In this document: positions 1 to 8,787 of the stretch, in pieces | Position numbering within the stretch: position 1 is the stretch's first letter | How the letters are laid out: every line of letters starts with the position of its first letter | From: Bacteroidales bacterium | Lineage (GTDB): Bacteria; Bacteroidota; Bacteroidia; Bacteroidales; UBA1556 | DNA length: 45,690 bases | Reading direction: 5' to 3' | Assembly: GCA_015493685.1 (NCBI GenBank) | Contig: WGCS01000286.1 | Location: forward strand, 1 to 45,690 | Notes under the pieces: generated by a model | Told to the model about the DNA's origin: nothing | What the model saw: only the letters and a program-made list of their open reading frames with translations | Database searches by the model: none | Position numbers and translations under genes: made by a program

Positions 1-16
1 ACTCAAAATATTTATC

Positions 17-24
17 TATTTTTG
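17..24 (+). promoter_or_regulatory. -7 promoter element for the Omp85-like gene
   Basis: TATTTTTG fits the Bacteroidota -7 consensus TAnnTTTG and ends 34 bases before the ATG at 59. The -33 region lies close to the window edge and shows no clear TTG. Confidence 0.4.
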
Positions 25-58
25 CTTTTATATTAATAATAATCAGAAAATTATATCT

Positions 59-1189
59 ATGATTAAAAAGGCACTTCTTTTACTAATACTATTATCATTC
101 TCATATAATTTATTCTCACAGAAACAAGACATTTCTCCTGTTGGTATAAAAAATGATAAAGTTGCATCAATAATTGAGAAAGTATTTAAATACTTTCCGC
201 TACCATTTGCAGGCTACTCTACAGAAACAAGTACTGTATTTGGAATTACAAAATATAATGGATTTAAAATAAAAAGCCATAAGCTTGCTGACTCACTTAT
301 TCAACCATCGAGTGTTCTTTTGTATGGTTATTACACATTGAATAATCAGTATAAAATATATACTAATATTGACTTAATGCATGGCGCTAATAAATTTAAT
401 TCTAAATTTGAATTCTTGCTTTTAGACTATCCTTCGTTATACTTTGGCATTGGAAACAACACCAAAGAGGACAATAAAGTTCTTATTGATTTTAAGAATA
501 TAATGCTGTCTCCAAGTTTTGATTATAATTTTTATGAACAAATGTATATTGGAGCAAAATATACTTTCAATAATTTTATTGATGTAAAACCTATAGAAAT
601 TGATACCTTAATACGAGATAAAAACATTACTGATAACGAAGGTGTACAATCCGCTATTGGCATAAGATTTATTAGAGAAAATAGAGACAATAGAATAAGA
701 GCAAGGGCGGGTTCGTATGTGTCTATATCGTTTGATGCATATACTCATCTTTTAGGCAGCGCTCATGATTATACTTCTTTTGTAATGGATTTAAGAAAAT
801 ACTATACTCCCGACCCTAGAATAACTATTGCCGGTCAATTTTATACTGAAATAAAATCAGGAGATGTACCAATACAATCAATGGCTGTTTTAGGAGGTAC
901 TGAACGTATGCGAGGAATTTATGAGAATAGATATAGAGATAAAACAGTAAGCATGGCTCAATTAGAGTTAAGATTTCCTATTTTCTGGATAATTGGAGGA
1001 ACCACTTTTGCAGACTTAGGGCAAGTTGCTCCTTCTTATGGAGATTTTACAGCTGATGGTTTTAAGTATGGTTATGGCGCTGGATTAAGACTACTTATCG
1101 ACAAAGAAACCAGTTCAGTACTTAGGTTCGATTTAAGTTTTAGAGAAGATGGGCACTCAATATTTATTGGCTTTAACGAAGCTTTCTAA
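59..1189 (+). CDS. Omp85/BamA-TamA-type outer-membrane barrel protein without POTRA domains
   Basis: The protein has 376 residues. Residues 1-20 form a signal peptide ending near 'NLFSQ'. The rest reads as alternating amphipathic beta strands. Near residue 280 'GGTERMRGIYENRYRDK' resembles the conserved (V/L)RGxxxxxxRD region of Omp85 C-terminal barrels, where an Arg lies inside the pore. The C-terminal residue is Phe, as usual for proteins inserted by BAM. BamA itself is about twice this length because of its POTRA repeats, and these are missing here, so a core BamA role is unlikely. Members of this short 'surface antigen' group are common in Bacteroidota, but their substrates are not established. 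An outer-membrane location is well supported; the transported molecule is unknown. Confidence 0.82.
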   Translation: MIKKALLLLILLSFSYNLFSQKQDISPVGIKNDKVASIIEKVFKYFPLPFAGYSTETSTVFGITKYNGFKIKSHKLADSLIQPSSVLLYGYYTLNNQYKIYTNIDLMHGANKFNSKFEFLLLDYPSLYFGIGNNTKEDNKVLIDFKNIMLSPSFDYNFYEQMYIGAKYTFNNFIDVKPIEIDTLIRDKNITDNEGVQSAIGIRFIRENRDNRIRARAGSYVSISFDAYTHLLGSAHDYTSFVMDLRKYYTPDPRITIAGQFYTEIKSGDVPIQSMAVLGGTERMRGIYENRYRDKTVSMAQLELRFPIFWIIGGTTFADLGQVAPSYGDFTADGFKYGYGAGLRLLIDKETSSVLRFDLSFREDGHSIFIGFNEAF

Positions 1190-1252
1190 AATAACAGATG
1201 ATATCATTAATTAACTCCGAGATTATAAGAGGTACATCCAGAAACAAGCATT

Positions 1253-1282
1253 CAGATAGGTATATATCAGATAGATATATAT
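1253..1282. repeat. Two tandem 15-base repeats
   Basis: CAGATAGGTATATAT at 1253-1267 is followed directly by CAGATAGATATATAT at 1268-1282, with one mismatch. The first copy lies inside the 13-mer AGCATTCAGATAG, which recurs at 7119-7131. Confidence 0.7.
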
Positions 1283-1463
1283 ATAAAGTTTAAGACAAAG
1301 AATCATCAGACAAGCAGCCCATTTAGTTCTTTTGCTAAGTGTGCAATCAGGTGTAAATAGGTACTTTCTGCAATTTAAAAGATTACAAATGCGCCATCTG
1401 TTTTGCCTCTATCTATAATATTAATCATGGCAAACTGCACTAAATCACGAAACATATTTTCAC

Positions 1464-1471
1464 TACCTTTG
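1464..1471 (+). promoter_or_regulatory. -7 promoter element for the Crp-type regulator operon
   Basis: TACCTTTG matches TAnnTTTG and lies 41 bases before the ATG at 1513. No obvious TTG is present at the usual upstream distance. Confidence 0.4.
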
Positions 1472-1512
1472 TTCCCAGATTTTCTTATAAAACTATAAAG
1501 TTACATTATATA

Positions 1513-2595
1513 ATGAAGGACCAAAACAAGGAACTTATTTGCTTATTCAAAATCGATGAAGTTTTGGGTAACTATGAAAAAAGCATTGACGATTCTTTAC
1601 AAAATTTAGTCGAGATGATGCCCAATGCGTGGCGTTATCCTGAGTCATGCGAAGTGGCTATTGAATGGAATGATAAGGTTTTCAAGACTCCCAAATTTAA
1701 AAATTCTGTATTGAAAATGCAATCAGATATCATTCTTGAGTCACAAGTTGAAGGTAAAATTACAGTGGTTTACACAAAAAAATTAAGAGAAGAGAAAGGT
1801 GTTTTTTTAAGTAGCGAACATCAGCTACTCAAATCCATTACCAATAAGGTGAATGCTTATTTGATGTATCATCGGCTTCAAAAAACCATTGCTGAACTAC
1901 AAGCCAAGACTAATTCTGAAACAAAAATCGACAAAACAGAAAAAGAGGTTATTAAATGGCTTAAAGAACAAGACCTCAAAGAAGAAGAGATAAAACAGCT
2001 CTTGCGAGTAAAAATAGACTTTAAAAAAGGAGAAACTATCTTTAAACAGGGTGCGATAGCCTCATACATAATTTTATTAAGCAGTGGCCTATCAAAAAAC
2101 TATGTGGAAGGAAATTTTGATAAAGGATTCAACTTTAAGATTATTAAACCACTTTCGTTCATTGGTTTGTCCTCAGTTTACGGTAAAAGTAACTATGCAT
2201 TCTCAGGTAGTGCTCTTACAAAATGTGGAGCCTATCTTATCGACATTCAAACTTTTAGAAGTATTATTAACAGAAATAGAGCTTTTACTAACCGTATTCT
2301 CAACTGGTATTGCAATACCACCCAAAGTCACCTTAGCCGTATGTCGTCCATCGCCAATAAACAAGCTTTAGGACGTTTAGCCGAAACGCTTATTTATTTA
2401 TCCGACGATATATTTAATGGCAAAATCGTTACCACCAATGTATCGCGCAAAGATATTGCCGAATTAGCCGCCATGAGCACAGAAAGTGCTGTTCGCTTTC
2501 TTTCGGATTTAAAAAAGGATAAAATTATCGAAATCTCTTCCAATGCAATTGATATTAAAAACAGGGATGTTCTCCGTATCATCAGCAATAATTAA
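1513..2595 (+). CDS. Crp/Fnr-type transcription regulator with an N-terminal GAF-like sensor domain
   Basis: The protein has 360 residues, about 130 more than a plain Crp protein. The N-terminal part (about 15-125) contains 'MPNAWRYPESCEVAIEW', then 'SDI' and a 'G' strand, then 'VFLSSEHQLLKSITNKV'. This pattern resembles the 'P.xWxYPE...FLxxExxLLxxI' sensor-like domain found in front of many histidine kinases; its ligand is unknown. A short helical linker (125-160) leads to a cyclic-nucleotide-binding fold (about 163-270, 'FKKGETIFKQGAIASYIIL'). The C-terminal HTH_Crp domain has 'SRKDIAELAAMSTESAVRFL' as recognition helix region. There is no Fnr-type Cys cluster. The radical SAM gene begins 9 bases after the stop, so the two are probably cotranscribed. 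The effector is not predictable from sequence. Confidence 0.85.
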   Translation: MKDQNKELICLFKIDEVLGNYEKSIDDSLQNLVEMMPNAWRYPESCEVAIEWNDKVFKTPKFKNSVLKMQSDIILESQVEGKITVVYTKKLREEKGVFLSSEHQLLKSITNKVNAYLMYHRLQKTIAELQAKTNSETKIDKTEKEVIKWLKEQDLKEEEIKQLLRVKIDFKKGETIFKQGAIASYIILLSSGLSKNYVEGNFDKGFNFKIIKPLSFIGLSSVYGKSNYAFSGSALTKCGAYLIDIQTFRSIINRNRAFTNRILNWYCNTTQSHLSRMSSIANKQALGRLAETLIYLSDDIFNGKIVTTNVSRKDIAELAAMSTESAVRFLSDLKKDKIIEISSNAIDIKNRDVLRIISNN

Positions 2596-2604
2596 GACTC
2601 TTTC

Positions 2605-3381
2605 ATGGCCACATTTTTATTTAATGATATTATCTTCGGTCCGGTAAAATCGCGCCGCTTAGGTGTTAGTTTAGGAGTAAATCTATTACCCGAAGACTAT
2701 AAATACTGTACATACAATTGCCTCTATTGCGAATGCGGATGGACTCTGGATTCCAAAACAAAGGTAAAACTTCATACCAGTAAAGATATTCAGCAAGCAC
2801 TGGAGCAGCAGTTAATACAGATGAAAGCTAAGGGCAAAGCTCCTGATAATATTACCTTTGCTGGTAATGGAGAGCCTACCTTACATCCCGATTTCGCCTC
2901 TATTATTGATGATACTATTGCTCTACGAAATCACTATTTTCCTAAAGCGCTAATTTCAGTATTAAGTAATGCAACGCAAATACATAAACCTAAAATTATA
3001 GCCGCATTAAACAAGGTAGATCAGAATATTCTCAAATTAGATTCTGCCATTGATGATACTTATTCGCTTATCAATCAGCCAAAGACAAGCATGACCGTAT
3101 CTACTCTGGTACAGCGATTGAAAGTTTTTAAGGATAATTTATCCATACAAACACTTTTTATTAGAGGAAACTACCAAGGAAAACATTTTGACAATACCAC
3201 AGAAGAAGAAGTTAGTAAATGGCTGAACCTTATCAAAGAGATAAATCCAAAAAACGTAATGATTTACCCCATTGCACGAGATACTCCCCTCGCTGATTTG
3301 GAAAAAATAGAAAGTTCTACACTACAAGCTATTGGCAAAAGAGTGAAAGATGCCGGCATTAAAGTTTATATTTACGATTAA
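2605..3381 (+). CDS. Radical SAM protein of the Fe-S oxidoreductase group (COG0731-like)
   Basis: The protein has 258 residues. The SAM [4Fe-4S] cluster motif CxxxCxxC is present as 'CTYNCLYCECGW' near residues 36-47. It is followed by the glycine-rich SAM-binding segment 'FAGNGEPTLHPDF' near 93. The N-terminal 'GPVKSRRLGVSLGVNLLP' is typical of the COG0731 group, which includes relatives of the wyosine enzyme Taw1. The protein lacks extra C-terminal Cys-rich domains, so it looks like a stand-alone radical SAM core. It lies between the Crp-type regulator (9 bases upstream) and a DUF3820 gene (2 bases downstream), indicating one operon. The substrate is unknown. Confidence 0.85.
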   Translation: MATFLFNDIIFGPVKSRRLGVSLGVNLLPEDYKYCTYNCLYCECGWTLDSKTKVKLHTSKDIQQALEQQLIQMKAKGKAPDNITFAGNGEPTLHPDFASIIDDTIALRNHYFPKALISVLSNATQIHKPKIIAALNKVDQNILKLDSAIDDTYSLINQPKTSMTVSTLVQRLKVFKDNLSIQTLFIRGNYQGKHFDNTTEEEVSKWLNLIKEINPKNVMIYPIARDTPLADLEKIESSTLQAIGKRVKDAGIKVYIYD

Positions 3382-3383
3382 TT

Positions 3384-3617
3384 ATGATAGCTGACCTATC
3401 CAATAATCGCGAAGCCTTGAAGCAATTACTTCAAATGAAAATGCCCTATGGGAAATATAAAAACAGATTTCTAATTGATATTCCGGAACATTATCTGGTA
3501 TGGTATCATCAAAAGGGTTTTCCCAAAGGCAAATTAGGCGAGCAACTGCAACTAATGTATGAAATTAAACTCAATGGACTTGAAGGAATGCTTAAAGAGT
3601 TGAAAAGAATGCTATAG
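3384..3617 (+). CDS. DUF3820 family small protein
   Basis: This 77-residue protein carries the DUF3820 signature 'MPYGKYKNRFLIDIPEHYL' and 'WYHQKGFPKGKLGEQLQ'. The family is called putative quorum-sensing-regulated virulence factor in some databases, but its biochemical role is unknown. The ATG lies two bases after the stop of the radical SAM gene, so translational coupling is likely. The reading frame runs the full usual length of the family, with no signal peptide or membrane segment, suggesting a cytoplasmic protein. Confidence 0.8.
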   Translation: MIADLSNNREALKQLLQMKMPYGKYKNRFLIDIPEHYLVWYHQKGFPKGKLGEQLQLMYEIKLNGLEGMLKELKRML

Positions 3618-3754
3618 TAGTTTAGCGGTTTTTTATTCTGTTTTTTTTATAAACTATTATTTCTGTCATCCAAAACAACTAATAATAGCTATTGAGTGTC
3701 TAAAGTAAAATCATCTATTAATTGATATTTAAAAATTCTTATTTAAAAAAAATT

Positions 3755-6088
3755 ATGCGTTATCCTGTTCTTAATTTGTTTCTTTTATTACTTATTCCCA
3801 CAATCAATATTGCCCAACAAAGGTTCGACTTTGGCTATGAAAGAATAAATAGTATTACCGTAAAAGACAGCACCGGCCACAACCTAACTATGCCATGGGC
3901 AGGAGGGCTCAATGCTCCTCATTTTGAAAAAATGGACTTAAATCTTGATGGAATAATGGATTTAATCACTTTTGACACCCACGGAAATAGATTAATGACC
4001 TATATCAATACAGGAATAAAAGATTCGAGCAGCTATACTTATGCTCCTGAATATGAAAATGCTATTCCCAAATGCATTAGCTGGCTTCAAACATACGATT
4101 ATAATCATGATGGGAAGATGGATATTTTCACCTATATACCGGGAGGCATTCGAGTATTTAAAAATACTTCTACCGCCAGTAAACTCCACTTTACCCAAGT
4201 TACCTATATGCTAAACTATATGGCTTCATCAGGGTTTCCAATTAACATCTATGTTTCATCTGTTGACTTTCCTGCTTTCGTTGATGTGGACCTCGATGGC
4301 GATATGGATATTCTCACTTTCCATGTATTGGGCGCCTATGTAGTCTGGTACAGAAACTATTCCATGGAGCGATATGGCATTCCTGATAGTCTCGATTTTA
4401 AAATCTACGATAAATGCTGGGGTAAATTTGCCGAGGGTGAAAATAATAATGCTGTATTTCTAAATCAAACGTGCAATTACAAAAGTGATGTTACCGCACC
4501 TAAATCAGACGCTAAACATACCGGTTCTACCTTACTCTCTTTGGATTTAAACGGAGATAGCCTGATGGATTTAATTCTTGGTGATGTAGATTATTTTACT
4601 ATCAATGGATTGATAAATGGAGGAACACGCGATTCTGCCCATATTGTCTCCCAAGACACCTCATTCCCCGATGTTTACCCTGTTGACATTGTAACATTTC
4701 CATCAATAAATTACCTTGATTTAAACAACGATAGTATTGATGATCTGTTGGTTGCCCCCTTCGATCCCTCCTACTATAAAGTAAACTCTTTGAATGGAGT
4801 GTGGCTTTATAAAAATAATGGAGCCAATAATTATCCCAACTTTCATCTGAGTAAAAAAGGCTTTTTTCAAGATCGTATGATTGACGTGGGTGATGGTGCT
4901 CTTCCCACCATTGTTGATGTTGATGGCGATGGGCTAAAGGACATTGTCATAGGAAATTACGGCAATGTAGATTCTACACACATGGATTCTATATGGTATA
5001 TTCTCGAAATCTTTAAAGTATCTAAACTATGCTACTACAAAAATATTGGCACTTCCACTGCTCCGGCCTTTCAATATGAAGATGGCAATTGGCTGAATCT
5101 TAGAAGGCTGAAAAAGAAAAGTCTGAAAACAACCTTTGGCGATTTAGATGGCGATGGTGATGAAGACCTTTTGATTGGCAGTGATGATGGTCAACTTATT
5201 TACAAGGAAAATATAGCAGGTCCAAACCATCGCATGAGCTTTGGCCCCAACCAATTTTATTATCAAAATATTGATGTAGGAGATTATTCGAGCCCTCAGT
5301 TAATTGACATTGATGGTGACTCGCTTTTAGATTTGGTCATCGGAAATAAATTGGGACTTCTTAGTTATTACAAAAACACAGGAACCCGAACCAATGCACA
5401 ATTTACTCTGATAACTGACACCATGGGAGGGATTAAAACCTCCAGCTATTACTACTATTACAATGGATATTCAGTACCTTGTTTTTACTATAATGCTCAA
5501 GACTCATTGGAAGCTTTAGTAGGGTCAGCCTCCGGTTATACTTTTTATTATAAAGATATAAGAAGAAATATTCATGGTAATTTTGGCGTTGACTCAAACC
5601 TACTCTACGTAGATATTATTGACACACTATATTCTATTGTCAATTTTACCAATGAAGGAAACATCCTAGAAACCGTTAAAACAGGACTACGATCAGCACC
5701 GGCAATTTATGATTTTAATAATGATGGCTATAAGGATATTTTAATGGGAACTTTTACCGGTGGGATAAATTATTATCAAGGAATAGAGGCACCATTTGTT
5801 GGAATACAGAAATCTTCTCAAAAACAAAATATCGATATTGCCTTATATCCAAACCCTGCCAACAATTATATTAATATTGAGATTAGAAACACAGAAAAAC
5901 CATCACAGACAAGAGTTATCGTTTATGATTTGTCAGGAAGAATTGTTCTTAACAAAACTTATACTACTAGCTTGAATACAAGAATAGCTATCACCAATTT
6001 TGTAAAAGGAATCTACATTGTAAAGGTCGATATTATTAATAATAAGAAAGAACACAGTTTTAAGGCCTTCAAACTTATTAAACTATAA
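3755..6088 (+). CDS. Secreted FG-GAP/VCBS repeat protein with a T9SS type A sorting domain
   Basis: I choose the ATG at 3755 (777 residues) because it starts a clean signal peptide, 'MRYPVLNLFLLLLIPTINIA', cut before 'QQ'. An in-frame TTG at 3722 would add eleven residues before it. The mature part has repeated Asp-rich calcium-binding loops of FG-GAP type, for example 'DVDLDGDMDIL', 'DLDGDGDEDLLIG', 'DIDGDSLLDLVIG' and 'DFNNDGYKDILMG', each followed by a strand ending in '..YYKNTG' or similar, which suggests a beta-propeller. The final 75 residues ('IALYPNPANNYINIEI' to 'GIYIVKV') form a T9SS C-terminal sorting domain. The protein is therefore probably exported and anchored or released at the cell surface. 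Ligand unknown; adhesion or polymer binding is possible. Confidence 0.88.
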   Translation: MRYPVLNLFLLLLIPTINIAQQRFDFGYERINSITVKDSTGHNLTMPWAGGLNAPHFEKMDLNLDGIMDLITFDTHGNRLMTYINTGIKDSSSYTYAPEYENAIPKCISWLQTYDYNHDGKMDIFTYIPGGIRVFKNTSTASKLHFTQVTYMLNYMASSGFPINIYVSSVDFPAFVDVDLDGDMDILTFHVLGAYVVWYRNYSMERYGIPDSLDFKIYDKCWGKFAEGENNNAVFLNQTCNYKSDVTAPKSDAKHTGSTLLSLDLNGDSLMDLILGDVDYFTINGLINGGTRDSAHIVSQDTSFPDVYPVDIVTFPSINYLDLNNDSIDDLLVAPFDPSYYKVNSLNGVWLYKNNGANNYPNFHLSKKGFFQDRMIDVGDGALPTIVDVDGDGLKDIVIGNYGNVDSTHMDSIWYILEIFKVSKLCYYKNIGTSTAPAFQYEDGNWLNLRRLKKKSLKTTFGDLDGDGDEDLLIGSDDGQLIYKENIAGPNHRMSFGPNQFYYQNIDVGDYSSPQLIDIDGDSLLDLVIGNKLGLLSYYKNTGTRTNAQFTLITDTMGGIKTSSYYYYYNGYSVPCFYYNAQDSLEALVGSASGYTFYYKDIRRNIHGNFGVDSNLLYVDIIDTLYSIVNFTNEGNILETVKTGLRSAPAIYDFNNDGYKDILMGTFTGGINYYQGIEAPFVGIQKSSQKQNIDIALYPNPANNYINIEIRNTEKPSQTRVIVYDLSGRIVLNKTYTTSLNTRIAITNFVKGIYIVKVDIINNKKEHSFKAFKLIKL

Positions 6089-6120
6089 GCTTGAGAATGG
6101 AAGACTTTAGCATCAAATCT

Positions 6121-6161
6121 AAAAAAGGTTCAAGATAAATTAATATCCTGAACCTTTTTTT
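6121..6161. terminator. Bidirectional intrinsic terminator between the FG-GAP gene and fabG
   Basis: AAAAAAGGTTCA at 6121-6132 pairs with TGAACCTTTTTT at 6149-6160, with flanking A and T runs on both sides. It lies between two converging genes and can end both transcripts. Confidence 0.85.
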
Positions 6162-6187
6162 ATTGCAACAAAATAATATTCAGTATA

Positions 6188-6934
6188 TTAAGTATGCATA
6201 CCTCCACATACGCTAATAACTTGCCCTGTTACATAAGAAGACAAATCAGAAGCTAAGAAGAGACAAACATTGGCTACATCTTGGGCTTGACCTTCGCGAC
6301 GCAATGGAATTGTTTTCACCCAACCTTCACGAACCTCTTTGGGCAGTTTATCAGTCATTGCCGTAGCAATAAAGCCGGGCGCTACTGCATTAACCCGAAT
6401 ACTTCTTGAGCCAAGCTCTTGTGCTATTGATTTAGAAAAACCTATTAAACCTGCTTTGGAGGCAGAATAATTTGACTGACCGGCATTACCTTCAATTCCA
6501 ACTACAGAACTCATATTAACAATTGAACCCGAACGTTGTTTCAGCATCACACGCTGAACTGCTTTTGTCATATTAAAAACAGATTTAAGATTTACCGTAA
6601 TTACAGCATCCCAGTCAGCCTCTGTCATTCGCATAAGTAAATTATCACGAGTTATTCCGGCGTTATTTACTAACACATCTATCCGTCCAAAATCTTTCAT
6701 AACCTCAGCGATAAGCTTATCAGCCTCTTCAAATTTGGCTGCATTGGAAGCATAAGCCTTAGCCTCAACGCCCATAGCTTTCATCTCTTTCACATTGGCT
6801 TCTGTGGTTTCATCTACTGCCAAATCGGTGAAAGCTACATTGGCTCCTTCTCTTGCAAAAGTCATGGCTATTGACTTCCCTATTCCTCTTGCAGCCCCTG
6901 TTATCAAAGCTGTTTTTCCATCTAATAATCCCAT
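6188..6934 (-). CDS. fabG: 3-oxoacyl-[acyl-carrier-protein] reductase
   Basis: The 248-residue protein is a classical short-chain dehydrogenase. The NAD(P) motif 'TGAARGIGKS' lies at 12-21, 'NNAGITRDNLLMRM' near 91, and the catalytic Ser-Tyr-Lys set in 'NMSSVVGIEGNAGQ' and 'YSASKAG'. The 'RDNLLMRM' segment is typical of FabG proper, which reduces 3-oxoacyl-ACP in fatty-acid elongation. No other fab gene is adjacent, so the assignment rests on sequence motifs. A TAnnTTTG promoter with a TTG box 17 bases upstream precedes the gene on the minus strand. An alternative would be another SDR, but length and motifs fit FabG well. Confidence 0.88.
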   Translation of the reverse strand: MGLLDGKTALITGAARGIGKSIAMTFAREGANVAFTDLAVDETTEANVKEMKAMGVEAKAYASNAAKFEEADKLIAEVMKDFGRIDVLVNNAGITRDNLLMRMTEADWDAVITVNLKSVFNMTKAVQRVMLKQRSGSIVNMSSVVGIEGNAGQSNYSASKAGLIGFSKSIAQELGSRSIRVNAVAPGFIATAMTDKLPKEVREGWVKTIPLRREGQAQDVANVCLFLASDLSSYVTGQVISVCGGMHT

Positions 6935-6986
6935 AATAATTATCTTAAGTTTGTGTTTAATATATATAATCTCAAATAATAAAATG

Positions 6987-7014
6987 CAAAGATAACAAAA
7001 TACAATAAAGACAA
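6987..7014 (-). promoter_or_regulatory. fabG promoter (TTG-N17-TATCTTTG)
   Basis: On the minus strand TATCTTTG (6987-6994) follows a TTG (7012-7014) with a 17-base spacer, matching the Bacteroidota -33/-7 layout. It lies 53 bases before the ATG. Confidence 0.55.
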
Positions 7015-7100
7015 AAAATTAGGTCTTATCCTAATTATATATTGAGCATAAAACCTCCGTTAAAAACAATATGCATATAAATAGGGTCTGCTTAAAATAG

Positions 7101-7108
7101 TATCTTTG
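7101..7108 (+). promoter_or_regulatory. -7 promoter element for the NAD(P)HX repair gene
   Basis: TATCTTTG lies 76 bases before the ATG at 7185. The leader in between holds the recurring 13-mer AGCATTCAGATAG (7119-7131). Confidence 0.45.
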
Positions 7109-7184
7109 TAGTCTTATCAGCATTCAGATAGTATGAATAACAGCATTAGTAAAAATAAAATATTATTAGTTTTAAAATAAAACC

Positions 7185-8696
7185 ATGAAAGTTTTAAACG
7201 TAGATAACATACGAAAAGGAGATCAATATACTATTGAGCACGAACCAATTAGCTCTATTAACCTAATGGAACGTGCGGCTATAAATTGCGTTCAATGGAT
7301 TTGTAACAATTACGCAAATAATACAACAGTAAATATATTTTCAGGCATTGGCAATAACGGAGGCGATGGGTTGGCGATTGCCCGTTTATTAAACCAAAAG
7401 AATTACAATGTTCAAGTATATATTATTGAATATTCAAAGAAATACTCATCCGATTTCAAGCAAAACTTGCAACGGCTAAAAAAGACAGCAGTTCCTATTC
7501 AGATACTGGATAAAGAAGATTATTCTTTTAACATTCTGCCAAACAGTCTGGCTATTGATGCTATTTTCGGTTCAGGACTCAGCCGCCCTATAAGTGGTTT
7601 TGCAGCAAAAATAATTAATACGCTCAATGAGTCTATGGCAGAAATTATAAGTATTGATATTGCCAGTGGATTATTTGCCGACAAACTAAGCCTTGAAAAA
7701 TCACCCTCAATAGTTAAATGTAAGCATACTTTAAGTTTAGCTTTTCCTAAACTCGCTTTTTTCTTAGCGGAGAACGAAGCCTACGTTGGCCAATGGCACT
7801 CCATAGAAATAGGTATCGACCACGGTTATATTCAATCTGTTGAAGCCACTGCCTACTACCTCGAAGAAGGAGACCTAAAATTGCTTCTTAAAAGCCGCAG
7901 CAAATTCTCACACAAGGGAAATTATGGTCATGGTCTATTGGTAGCAGGAAGTTATGGGAAAATGGGAGCTGCCATTCTTTCAGCCAAAGCAGCACTCCGT
8001 TCAGGCCTTGGCCTACTCACCACACATATCCCCTCCTCCGCAGTAAGTATTCTTCAAACGGCAGTGCCTGAATCCATGTTAAGTATTGATACAAATGCAG
8101 AATATCTTTCAGAGATAAAAGACAGCTCTCTTTATAACGCCATTGGTATCGGACCTGGATTGGGTACAACCAAAAGTACACAGCTTGCATTTAAGTTGCT
8201 GATACAGAACACTAAAAATCCAATGGTTATCGATGCTGATGCTATCAATATTTTATCAGAAAACAAAACATGGTTAGCCTTCCTCCCCAAAGGAAGCATC
8301 CTTACTCCTCATCCCAAGGAATTTGAACGCTTAGCAGGAAAAAGCGACAATAGTTTAGACCGCATTGAAAAACAGCAGAATATAAGTGTTAAATATGGCG
8401 TATATATCGTTTTAAAAGGAGCCAATACCACAATTAGTACTCCCGATGGAAAACTATATATTAATTCTACCGGCAATCCCGGAATGGCTACTGCAGGAAG
8501 TGGCGATAGCTTAACAGGAATACTATTAGCCCTATTGGCCCAATCTTACGGACCGGAATCAGTTTGTATTTTAGGCGTATTTATTCATGGCCTTGCCGGT
8601 GATATTGCTGCACTTAAAAAAGGATTTGAAGCTTTAATAGCTAGCGATATTATTGATAATTTACCTAACGCTTTCATAAAAATTAGTAGCCGCTAA
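7185..8696 (+). CDS. nnrD: Bifunctional NAD(P)H-hydrate epimerase/ADP-dependent (S)-NAD(P)H-hydrate dehydratase
   Basis: The protein has 503 residues in two domains. The N-terminal YjeF_N epimerase (about 1-215) has 'MERAA', the NAD(P)HX loop 'GIGNNGGDGLAIARLL' and 'IDAIFGSGLSRPISG'. The C-terminal ribokinase-like dehydratase (about 230-500) has 'GHGLLVAGSYGKMGAAI', 'GIGPGLGT', 'VIDADAINIL', 'LTPHPKEFERL' and the 'GNPGMATAGSGDSLTGIL' anion hole. Together they repair damaged NADH and NADPH hydrates. Length and order match the fused bacterial enzyme (often called Nnr), so both activities should be present. It stands alone with its own promoter; the next gene starts 91 bases later with another promoter. 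Confidence 0.93.
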   Translation: MKVLNVDNIRKGDQYTIEHEPISSINLMERAAINCVQWICNNYANNTTVNIFSGIGNNGGDGLAIARLLNQKNYNVQVYIIEYSKKYSSDFKQNLQRLKKTAVPIQILDKEDYSFNILPNSLAIDAIFGSGLSRPISGFAAKIINTLNESMAEIISIDIASGLFADKLSLEKSPSIVKCKHTLSLAFPKLAFFLAENEAYVGQWHSIEIGIDHGYIQSVEATAYYLEEGDLKLLLKSRSKFSHKGNYGHGLLVAGSYGKMGAAILSAKAALRSGLGLLTTHIPSSAVSILQTAVPESMLSIDTNAEYLSEIKDSSLYNAIGIGPGLGTTKSTQLAFKLLIQNTKNPMVIDADAINILSENKTWLAFLPKGSILTPHPKEFERLAGKSDNSLDRIEKQQNISVKYGVYIVLKGANTTISTPDGKLYINSTGNPGMATAGSGDSLTGILLALLAQSYGPESVCILGVFIHGLAGDIAALKKGFEALIASDIIDNLPNAFIKISSR

Positions 8697-8699
8697 AAG

Positions 8700-8729
8700 T
8701 TGTATATACGAATAATTTTTCTATCTTTA
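8700..8729 (+). promoter_or_regulatory. Promoter for the class V aminotransferase gene
   Basis: TTG at 8700-8702 and TATCTTTA at 8722-8729 are 19 bases apart, one mismatch from the TAnnTTTG consensus. The ATG follows at 8788. Confidence 0.45.
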
Positions 8730-8787
8730 CGATTCAATTTATAACAATACGCACTATTATCACACACAATACTTATCGTATAATCAG

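Larger units (their letters stand above)
1190..1512. other. Intergenic region with a short tandem repeat and no gene
   Basis: These 323 bases hold no convincing reading frame. They contain two tandem 15-base copies at 1253-1282 and a -7-like element at 1464-1471, and are otherwise plain AT-rich sequence. Confidence 0.6.

Noticed and set aside
3722-3754. TTG start for the FG-GAP protein
   Set aside because: It would place eleven extra residues before a clean signal peptide; the ATG at 3755 fits better.
7105-7184. Riboswitch in the NAD(P)HX repair gene leader
   Set aside because: The leader is short and shows no conserved stem.
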